Positions 23,901 to 35,900 of a stretch of 64,000 bases of DNA are shown piece by piece. This DNA comes from Limnephilus marmoratus. Lineage: Eukaryota; Arthropoda; Insecta; Trichoptera; Limnephilidae. The notes beneath the pieces were generated by a model. That model made no database searches. It saw nothing but the letters and a program-made list of their open reading frames with translations, and had not been told where the DNA came from. The DNA is taken from positions 13,297,679 to 13,361,678 of the forward strand of contig OU862933.1 of the NCBI GenBank assembly GCA_917880885.1. The letters are read 5' to 3'. Every line of letters begins with the position of its first letter. Within the stretch, counting starts at the first letter, position 1. The translations under genes and the position numbers were made by a program.

Positions 23901-26900
23901 AATCTCCAGCAATGACTTTCTACACCAGCTCTGGAATCTCCAACATCATTTTATAAACGAGAGTTGTAGACATTTAATTTAATCATCCACGACATTGCGA
24001 GTCATTCATCCACATGTTAAATGTGGCAAGAGGCAATCGCTGGACGTGGTGCAAATAAAATTGCTTCATGTTTGTGCATAACTGCATAACTTGCCTGCAA
24101 CTGACTTCAGACACTCGAAAACATGACATCGTCCAGAAATTTATGGTTTCTGGACGTTCTCACATGGAGGTAGACAGCGATCAGGTAGAATAAGTGTTGA
24201 CAAGAAAAGGGGTTTGATGTTAATGGTGGATTTAATTCCATCAATATTTCAGCAGTTTTACCGCCAACTTTCTACAAGCAACGTGTCGGATCAAGACCCA
24301 GTTCTTGTGGATAATGATAATATTGATTAGTGTTTGTAGTTTTTTTCCTAATTTAGTCTGAAGTTACAGGTTTTCATATTAATACACATTATTTTTCTCA
24401 TTTCTTGATCATTAATTCAGTAAATGAATGGCTAACACATTTTTTTCATGTTGTATCTAAACACGTAAGTCATAGATTTTGTCTTCATTTGTAATGCACC
24501 TGAACACATAAGTCATATATCTCTTGAATAGCTGATAGCTATACGCATTCTCATTGGGACTGCCTGGTGGTCTATGGAATACTTTCTCTGGCTTTTCTGT
24601 TTTTTCCTCATTACTTATTTTATTTACAGAAGGTTTCTTCGACTGGTCATAGCCGTTATTTTTATTTTTCTTTTTCTTTTACTAACACTATTTTCTCCTT
24701 TTGATGTTACCTATTTCAGAACAATTGCTCCGCGGGCTGCTACTTCTATTTATCTTTTGTATAATGTTAATGTAAGTACTTGCATACTGCTTACTAACCC
24801 CGTATGCATGGACATTGGAGGGTCTAGAGTCGTTCAAATAAATGTAGCTACATTAAAAAAAAAAAAGTAGACTCTTGACGTGTGCGGTGAAGGAGGAAAC
24901 CATATGTTTCCTTATAACGCCGCTGGGAAAGTAATGGGGTCCCCTCCAATATCTCTTGAATTGTTCACTATAATTAAAAAAATATAAATACCCAAGAAAG
25001 ATGCTTTAATCACAATAATAAAAAAAAATTAAAAATTTTTGTTCCTTCATATTTTTTTCATGAGACACTTAAAACTGTCTTCTGAAAAGTAAACAATTTT
25101 GGCTCATGTTATCGTTCCCCCCCATATGTAGATTTATGTTTTATGCTTCTAAACCTACTGAAGTTACTGCACTTTATCCCTAGTCACCTTTTGTTTTTAA
25201 TAATGAACCCACAATATGTTTATTAAGTCTTGGGAGAAATATACAAATGTATTGTACACTCTTTAAATAAATAAAAATATGCAAATTTTTAGAAACCAAC
25301 CTTTGAAGCAAACTTTGCATTTGAAGGGCCTCTCTTTGGAGTGTGTTTTGAGATGGTTGTTGAGATCGTAGTGGCTTGCATACGATTTTCCGCACATCTC
25401 ACAGGTGAAGTGACGACCGGTGTGACGCTTTAGGTGTTGTTTCATGTTTCGAACGGTCTTGCCGCAAATTGCGCACCCGCCACCTAAGCAAAAGAAAATT
25501 GTTTGGTATGCGTACATTTCATACACAGATACCTCTTATCAAAATTGTAAAATAAAAATATTTGAAGAAATTACGGAGTTTGATATAAATTAAATAAGTT
25601 GTCAAATGAAATGAGGCTCACAGTCTGTCATAGCGCTGATACCAACCCTAACGTATGTCAGTGAGGCATGGAACTGGTAGAGGAAGGATGAAAGTAAACT
25701 GAACGCTGTAGAAATGAGATCAATACAGCGTATGTGCAGTAAAACCGTATAACTATTACAAATGGGGAAATCCGGAAAGAATGCCAGGCATGATGGTTTG
25801 GAAATGCAAAGTGGATGAACAGAGAAAGGGGTCTTTCGAGAATATTATTATTATTACGCAAAAGTAAATGGTAGAAGATGTCAGGGAAGCCCAAGAAGGA
25901 TATAGGAGAATTAGTAAAACAAATATTTGGTGAGGTCATCGGATAATAAAATAAATAAGAAAAAATGTCGATTACTAAACCAGATAAAATATTATGTGTC
26001 ATTTCATTCTCTTCTCTAAGAATAAGAATTTTACTTTCTTCTTGGAATTGAAATCCAGTTTTATCAAAGTCTACACTGTTTTCAACTTTATTTGCAGACG
26101 TCGGGAGGTCACCCAGCTTCATATCATTGTAATAAGCTAACGAAATTTCATCATCGACATCGGAGAAGATAAATTCAATTTGTTCTTTTTCAACTTTTGG
26201 TTCAACCATTTTGTTGTCGGCAATCTGTAAAGAGAAAAAATAATTGTACACCACTTTATACATAACTACTGTAGTTTCTGTAGATCCTAAAGACTGATGG
26301 GTTGGACAAGTAGAAAGAATTCCAGATGACAAGATACCAAAAATTATGATTAATTGGGTGCCCCAGCAGAAGCGACTGTGAGGCAGATCAAGGAAGAGTT
26401 GGATGGACTGTGGAAAAGGATTGAAGCAGGACGGGAAGGAGGAAGGACAGAGGACTGAGGTGAATGGTGAGGGATCACTGCTAGTGGAGAACATTTGAGA
26501 GAAGGCCAAATTCCACATCGAGATGAGTCATTCAATTTCCCCACAAAAAAATTTGTACTTTAAATAAATTTGCAACAATGTTTTTTTTTGAGAAATGGAG
26601 AAACCAATACATAGTTTGAATTGAATACAAGTTTACCATGCCAAAGTATTTCTTGAAAACAATCTCAGCTTGTTCACATTGGAGTTTGAAACAGTATGCA
26701 AATCTGGCGCTCAAGAGACAGTCGGCACAAATAAAGTCAGATAGTCCGTCATCTTCTGCTATCTGGAATAAAATTAAAAGTAAAGTTCAGTACAATCTCA
26801 CTAATCCGGCACTTCAATAGACTGATACGTCCAATAATCCGGCACCCTCCGCCCGAGCCTCCCTCGCCCCTCTACGCCCATGTGCTCCATCGCCGCGTCG

Positions 26901-29900
26901 TCGTCTAGCAGTCTAACCTCAAAACTTATCTCATGTGCATGTGCATACGTATTTACCTGTTGTTTTGAAGTGTGAATAGTGTGTACATTCTCTTTATGAA
27001 ATGCTTTGTTTTATTTATTATGATTTTTTCTCTATAATCCAGTAATCCGAACATTCCAATAATCCGACACCCTCTGGTTTTTAATAGTGCCGGATTAGTG
27101 AGATTGTACTGTATATCGTCCCAAAGTGTACGGCCTGAGTGGTTAGCGTTCGGCGTGGCGGTCAGCGGGGCGGTGGAGCGGTCAAGAGCGTGCTAAGGGA
27201 ACCGCTCGGCCCCCACTCAGGACAGTGCCACAGTATTTGAATTACGGTACTATGCAAAAACATGTGTTTGACATGACCGCTGCACGCTCCGCCCCGCCCC
27301 ACGCTCGATTTGAGCGTGCACTCAGGTCGTACACTTAGTTTACAACACCGCTCAAGTCGAAAATTGGCGGTGTTCACATTTTAATGCCATTAGATGGAGC
27401 TGCTCATTGCGCGTCTAACCATTGGACACCTGATATAGATTTCAGCCAATCAGAAGCCGTAATTCGAAAAGTAGTGACAGCGCGCAAGTCGGTTGGCCTC
27501 TCAACACCGCACAAGTCGTTAGTCTGTCATACTTTTCTCGTAAAAGTACTTTGCGCTCCGTGATTATTATATTTTTATTCAATTTTTATTGCTGAAAGGT
27601 CTATGCAGAAAGTTTTAATAGAAGATTAAGAGGTAAGCTATATAATAAAGTAAAGTTTATTGATTTACGCGTATTCATATAGAAAGAAATGATAATAGAA
27701 TATCTTCATTTACTTAAGCGGTGTTTACAAACTATCTTTTTTAACTTAGGCGGTGTTTCAAAATGTATTTTATTTCTTTTAGGAAGCTCAATAATTAAAA
27801 TACACTATGGATGGAGAAGAAATTGATTCCTGGAGTTCAGGTGATGAATTGTTATGTGCCCAATTACAAGACGCAGGACTGATGTCAAAACATAAACGGC
27901 GGAAACAAAGTTGCAAAGAAGATAAAAAAAGAGGTTAGTAGCAAAGGTTTGTTTTGAGGTCCGTATTTATTTTTTTGTTATTTATATTCTTAATTCAATA
28001 ATTCCTATTATTTTTTTAGATTTGAATCGAAAAGATAACACTAGTTCTTCTGATACCAAAGCATGCAATTCTCCTAATAAAAACGAAATTATTGTAACAC
28101 CAATAAACGAACAAAACTTCGGGGAGTCCATGAAAAGTATTATAAGTAGCCAGGACAATGTAAAAACAATATATGTGATCAAAAATAGACTTGTATATTG
28201 AAAACATTGACATTAACAATCTACAAGTTACAGCAAAAGTTGGTAATGACTTCTTTGATCTGCAACAGGGCCATTGAGTATCTTCAGCCATCTGTATTGA
28301 ATGTTGCCAATATCACGGTAGAAAGTGAGAATGTTGTGCAAGAACTAGGAAATATTGTACTTAATATAAATTCTATAAATTTAAATCATGATGAATCTTT
28401 CCCTACTTCAAACCAAGATATTCTCGTATCTACGAATATTCAAGACCCAATTTCTGATATTATAGTCATTGATAATAAAAACAATACTCAATGTACAGAT
28501 AAAAATAATATAAACCAGAACAATATGCAGCAATCCAGTGCCTCTATTACTCCGTGTTATCGTGTTCTTCAAAAGTGGTCATACTCAGTGATGTTCCATA
28601 TCACGGTGATCTGTTAAGTCATAAAAAACTACAGAAATATAAACGCAATGTTAATAAAGAAATACGGATGAAAGGTGAAAATTATTTAGGATACAGTAGA
28701 GACAGAAAAGCAAAGACTAATTTCATTTAAAGTGAAACAAGACATATTTAAGCCTGCAAGATCCTTGAAACCACCGTGCAATTCTACGTTTTGCAAGAAA
28801 TTGAAACTCAGATCATGTGACAACAAAAACGAACAACACTGGCAATATTTGTTTGAAAATTTCTGGAAGAACATGAACTGGGAGCAGCAAAGATCATTTA
28901 TAACTTCTCACGTTAATAAAGTACCAAAGAAAATTACAAAAAATCCAGAATCATCCAAAAGAACTGATATTCGAACTTACGTTTTCAGGATTGATAATGT
29001 ACGTCACCAAGTCTGTAAAAAAATGTTCTTGGCCACTCTTGGCATTAAAGATTGGTTTGTCAGATATTGGCTGACAAAAACAGACTGTGCCATGCCTTTG
29101 ATTTGTCTACTTCAACCAGTAATCGCAGAAATCCAGAGAAAATTGAAGACTATACCTTTTTTACCGACTTTTCGTAAGAATTAATTTATAAATTTATACT
29201 GCCTGGTAAAAAAGCAGGTGATCCAGTCGTCACAGATGTGCGTATGCTAGAATACAGACCAAATGGCACAATTTGGTATAAAATTGGTTTTAATGACGAG
29301 CTTCAGCCTTTACCACATCGTCCCACGCCAATTAACAGCATTAAACAATAAATCACCTGCAGAAATTGTATGCAGCTAGAATACCAATTACAAAGCGGAA
29401 GTATAAAGATTTGCAAGACCTAAAAAGTATATTACCATCTAATTGCCACTCTTTTTATGATGACCTTCTGCACAGCAATCGCTAAAGTCTGCAACTAACT
29501 ATTAGACTATCTTAGTTCGTTGGAGTTTATTAAAGACTATGTTTTAAATATTTACCTATTAAAATAAAAAAAAAATAATAATTGCACTTACGCTCTAAAG
29601 GATCGTGTGTCACCAAATAACTTTAAGGTTAAACGTCATGTATGTTATTATCTACGCATTCACAGATGGCACCAATTAAATTATTTTAGGTTTTTAATAC
29701 TTTTTGCACGTTTTGCTTTAAAATATTAAGGTGAATTAATTGTTCGCGCCCGTACATATTTAATATGAATAAAAATAAATAGTTTTGTCCATAAACAAAT
29801 CCTAATCTTTCAAGAAAGGCTGAAAAATACAATATTGGATTGAGTCGCCGATACAAAATTGAATTTTTCAGCCTCTCTTGAAAGATTTGGCTTTGTTTAT

Positions 29901-32900
29901 AGACAAAACCATTTATTTACATTCATATTAGATATTTACAGGCGCAAACATTAATTTGCCTTAATATTTTAAAGCGTAACGTGAAAAAAAAATTAAAAAC
30001 CTAAAATAATTTAATTGGCGCCATCTGTGAATGCGTAGATTATAACGTATGTGACGTGTGATGAATGCCAACCTTCAACCTACGATAAGCCTACAAGAAA
30101 ATTTTTTTTCCCTCTAAATATTATGTAGAGAAAATGGTACATTCGGCGACATCTGTCCGAGCAGTTGGGAGCTATTACAGAGATATGCTTAAAGACGGGA
30201 GCGAGGGAACCCCCATATCATAGCTATCTCGAGGACAAAGGAAGTTTAAATTCTACCAATAAGAGAGTGGACTTTGATCATTTTGGGCGGCCTTGAATTC
30301 TTTCCCACAGGAACGAAAGTTCAACGAACGGAATTGTAAACAGAACTAAAGACAAAGAGTTGAAGGATTATTGACCCGGGTCATGTTTATTTAAGGCGCG
30401 ATCGAGAACTGTAGGTTTTGGACACCTAACGTTTCAAATGGAAACAAGAAAATCTTAGGCGGAAATGTTGAAAATAAATAAATGAAAAATCATCAATAAG
30501 GGCACGGAAAGCGTAACATGAATGGTCCCAGGGGTCGATTTAATTAAAACCGATCTGGAATGATCACAAAAAACGGGTAGGATCTCGGAAATTTTCACAA
30601 ACTGAATATAATAACCTGAAAAAGTGGGAAAATCTATTGATATGGAAATGGAATGGTGAAACGAAGTTATTAGAGCCAAATATCTCAAAAGAAAACTGAT
30701 TGGAACTACTTAAATTGACTTTAATAAGTACCGATATAAGGATTACTCTGATCTGACAACACTATTCACGATAAACAGGATATTGAAAATATTGCATATC
30801 AAAGGCCACGGTACATTTTGGTCACTCTACAATTAAATCAAATCACAGAAAAAGATGCTTAACGTAGCCTGACACTGGGAAATGCGTGTGAACCGTCGAA
30901 GGAATCGCTAACCGTTTGACTAGAGAAAAAAGGTTGGCTATCACTTTGTTGATATGACTTTATCCAAATAAAATTATAGAACATGATTTCAAGCAATTAA
31001 GGGTATCATTAACTCGAAACGACCTAAACAAAATTATACAAGTTAAATACGAATATTTACTCTAAAATAAAAACATTACTTTTATGGTGTAGGCATTAAA
31101 AAATGAATTACGAGCAAGTACATGAAATTTTTAATATAAATACCTGTCAATGAGAAAATTTATGTGATTTTTTACGAGAGAGAGACACTAAACTAATTTG
31201 GTTCTAAGACATGAGATAGGGGATTAACAGAGATTTGACAAAAGGTCATATACGGAGGAACCGAATTTGGTCCTTTTCCTATGAAAGTCTGGGCGATCAG
31301 GAGTGATTTTTCTATGAAAGGAGAGCTCTAAAAAGTCTTTAAAAGACCATGGTTTGATAAAGAAAGGAATTCGTTGGGAGATTGGGGGAGAGTTCGGACG
31401 AAAAACAACGGGAAGTGTGGGATCGTGGTCGTGGTCGTGGAAGACTACTAGTAAAGTTGAAATGTCTACAAGTGTTTGCAAAAATAGTAAATTCAGTGTT
31501 TTATTTTCCTCTTAAAATTGAGAAATAAAAGTCCGATAAAGTGCTTTAAAATAATACTTCGTGAAAGTTCGGGTGTTTTATAATGAAAGTGTTTAAAGTC
31601 AGTAAATAAGAATTAAATGACATTCGGGGTTCTTTCTTACAACTTATATTTAGTGGTTTTATAACATTTAACAAAAATCCAGTGTCTTAAAATAAATCAA
31701 ATTACCGGATAAAAGAAAATATAACACGCGATTTTAAAATTAACTATAGGTGATATAATAATTAAAACTTTAACTTTACTTTAAATAACATGACATAGGT
31801 AAAATAAATAACAATAACGAATTGTTCGAGTCACGTTTAAACTACAGTGGTTCAATAATTAGCGGTTAAAAATCCTTTGTGAATTGAATAACGAAATTGT
31901 AATAAACAGTAGTGATAATAATTCGTACACTTGGAAAACGTGCGTATCTACGGTTATTAATTCTAAAGTGATATTAAAATATTGAGAATAAATAATAATT
32001 TACCTAATTCCGGACAATAAAATTAAACATCTGACTTGTTATTTGATGAATCACCTCTCGAAGGCGAATGAAATAAACCATTAGTTAATACAAGGTTGAG
32101 GAACTAAGCGAAATACCGAAGTGAATCTTAAATAGACAGATATTTGAAGAGTTTTTTCCATCAGTCTTTTCTCAAAAGGGGCCGATAGGAATCCATTAGC
32201 TAGGAATCGAAAAAAAGGAAAACCTCGATCACAATGTCGAATTTATGAAAGTCCCGACTGGAAAAAATTGTAATCGATCGAGGGCGGTAAGATCAAAACA
32301 ATTATTAATTATTTTCAGAGACAAAGAAGAAAGAGACGGGCGTGCATCACCAATAAATCAATCGGAGCTTTGGAGTTTTGTACTAACACACTGCAACTAA
32401 TTAAAAGAATATGTTATTTTCCACGCAGGATAACAATGCCCACCAGCTCGAAAGCAAGCCAACCAGGAAATATCTACTCTGAGTTAGGCTACATATGTAG
32501 GTTTTTGCTTCAGTTAGGTAAATACGCTAATTTATTATAACTCATATAAAACGAATCGAGGCGAGTAGGACGTAATAAATGACTATCGTGGAAGCTCTTT
32601 ATTCTATATTTCGTGTGCGGGAGTATACATGCGTCTCAAAATTAGGTCAAACAAACAATACCTACTTATAAATTAGGTTATACAAGTACTTGTTTTAGTT
32701 AGGTAGGTCTATTGTTTACATAAGCGCGTATAAGGATAGGCGACATACGATATCAGTTTGATTCGTAACCGAAATACCTATATTTCTCAGAACTATGTAG
32801 GTCAAGCAAACTATACCTTAGTTGAAGCTAGGTCACCCAGATACCTCTTAGGTTAGCAAAGTACCTACTTAAACGACCAATGTTTGGGCAAAGCTAGCAC

Positions 32901-35900
32901 AAGTAAAATATAAAAGAATTAGTTAACCAATGAATTGTGTTTCAAAAGGACAATGACCGTAGAAATAAACAATCTCCAAAGTAGGTCAGTATACCGAAGG
33001 TCGTCTGTGTGAAGAGTAAACAAACAAACCATAAAAATGATGTACCTATTTAATATCGATCTTTCGTTCATCGGAGTTAATTAACTATTGGCACAGTTTA
33101 ATTAGGTATTACAAGGTGTGATAGGAGTGTGCCTCTTAATCATTCTAGGTAATTACATTGGCGTACTTGAATAATAATAATAATAATAAGACGAGGGAAA
33201 ATAATTAACGACAACACATAAATTAAATAAACAAATAACCATGAGAAATGAAATACGTAACGCAAAAATCAATAGAAATAGCAAATTGATAGGTATAGCT
33301 AATACCTACCGAATCCTTTCACCGACGAGATTAGGGTATGTTATATGACTTTCGATTGTGTATCTAAAATTTCGATTAGAGTTCAATGACACGGTCACCT
33401 AAATTCCATCAACGAATAAACAAAACAAAAGCACAAAAGTCAAGGGGCAGGTTTATCAATCATAGCTTACGACGGAAACTTCGCCCAATATGTGAAAGAA
33501 AAATCGACGTTAAATTCACTCAATTCTAAACAACTGATTATACTAGAGCAATCGCCAATAGGTAGCATTGATTCCGCGCGCAAAATTTCGCAAAGTAAAG
33601 TACTGCGACTAGCTTCAAACTCAAAGAGAGTTCATCACAATTATTCAGGAGGTCATTAATTCAATGACAACTTGACTTATCTCGTTTTAAATCTTTCTTA
33701 TAGCAAGTAGGTATCCAAGAACCCATAAATACCCATAATCCTAAAACCTAATACACGAGGAGCTAGTGACCTCATTTAAAAAACACTGGTGTTCAAATAC
33801 TAATACAGTCCTGAATCCTAACTTGTCTTCGAATGTAAGCTTCAAGGCTTCTGTATGTAGGTATGAGCCATCTGGAAATGTAAGTGTCAACCTTTCTCGA
33901 ACGGACGGCTTTGATCTTGTGGCGGTATTGTCGAGGTGGGCATGCGGGGAAGAGGAAGGACGTATGCGGACAGTACGCTGACGCGGCATTAAAGCCACAG
34001 GTTATTTGCATACCGTGAGTCTTGTCGAACCTGAAAGCAAACATAAGGTTCACGAGGTGAGTTTTATGTCAGCTAGTCAGAGGTGGAGTGTAACGCTGGG
34101 TCGGTCACGTGGGAGGAAGGATCTGCCCGTCACAAGCTTACGCCACATTTAACGGATAGAGGCATGATAAGGGAAGACATGAAATACCCCTTCTAGACTC
34201 AGTAGAGTTAAATTCAACCCGGAGGCGTCGGAAGTCGGAGTGAGGCAGAAAAACGGCATGAAGACTTGGTATTCCCCCATCTGGCGTGAAGAGCCCCTTT
34301 CGTAACAAGAGACGCTCGTCGAAGAGAGTAAAACTCGGACTTAAGGATAAGCTTAGCAAACGTATTTGGGAGAATCCGGTTTGAAATTGTTGTTCATCGG
34401 TTTTCACTTGGTTAGCGGAGGAGCCGACTTTTCAGCAAACATTTTATCCCCCTCCCCATATCCATCCATTCCTGCTCTTTCAACAATTTTGCGAATACTA
34501 ACCAATAACACTAACTATGACTACAAACACATTATGTTAGGGGAAGCTGCAGACAAGAACTCCAATTGAGAAAACCGGACTCTCGTATATGAACATTCTA
34601 CACTGGTAAGATAAGGTTTTTATTTTTTTGAAATGATGTAATTTGTTAACTGTTGTTTATGTTATCGATGTATCAGCGGTGATAGGAAGAATTAAATAAA
34701 CACACTAAATTCCTACGGAAACCAAATAGACACAAGGTTTAGGGCGGGGATAGTTTATCAAACTCGGTTAAATATTCTAAAATAATAATAAATAAATTGA
34801 TCGGAAAATTCTCACCCTTTCTCTAAAAGAATCTAGGGGTTACCACACGTAATACATTATCTTCTCTACATATGTGTGCATATTAAGTATGCAAACAGAT
34901 GTAAAATCTAAAATAAAAAATCACACAACGCAGATTATAGAAATAATGTGAACTAAAATCTTAAATCTTGATTACTGTGAGAAAATCGCAGGGATTTAAG
35001 AAGATAGGGTAGGTTTAGCTAGACTATAAGGTATAGGGGTTTAGAAATCACGAGCCTGAGGTAGAAATAAACCGAAAGGAGGGTTGAGTCAGGCCATCAT
35101 ACCTAGTGGTGTGATCAGTAGGACATAAGGGTAGAATTATGAGCGTGGCTACGAGACAGGAGCTACGAGATTTAAACTACGAGGTAGAAGCTTAGAAAAG
35201 TAAATCAGCTAGGTAGGGTTCATCACAATTGGTGTCAAAAGACAAGGGTGGCGGACCATTACAGACGTTTAATCTGAAGCAATTGATCTCAACAATGTGA
35301 TTCATAAGATTTAGGTTATATTAAATATTTATTGAAATATATATTGAAATTATAGTAATATATTGAAATATTTCTTAATAAAAACTTTTCTTTGTAAATC
35401 ATCTATTAATACCTTATTCCCTAACATTTCCGCAAACAACACTGCCTTAATCTAATAAAATATCAGTCAACACAGCTCAAGTCATAAAATAAAAGTTAAA
35501 ATGAAGTAAATCGTCAAAATAAGTATAAATAATAATTATTTCTTAACCGCTAAGGGAACGTACCCATACTATGTGACACTTTTAGGGGGGGGGGGGGGGG
35601 GGTCTTCAAAAGGTCACGCTCCATACAAATGAGCGGCGGGTTCCTTAGGATTTTGGTCACCGGGGGGGGGGGGGGGTTAAAAATTGCAAAAAGTTGGTCA
35701 CGTAGTTTGGGTACGTTCCCTAACTAGGGTATTAATGTAATAACAGAAAAATTCCACCGATTTTTAAAATAGACAGTTTTTTTCGTCTCCTGTAAAGTTG
35801 GTAAAAATGACTTATGCGGGGTTTGTTAGCTAAGGGACGATATTCAAACAGTACTTTTTTTTTAACTGAACTTTGCATAAAAGTCCTAACTGTCCGGAGC

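Noticed and set aside
33741..34053. Overlapping 70-86 residue ORFs on both strands
   Set aside because: No domain, no splice context and no bias toward either strand.
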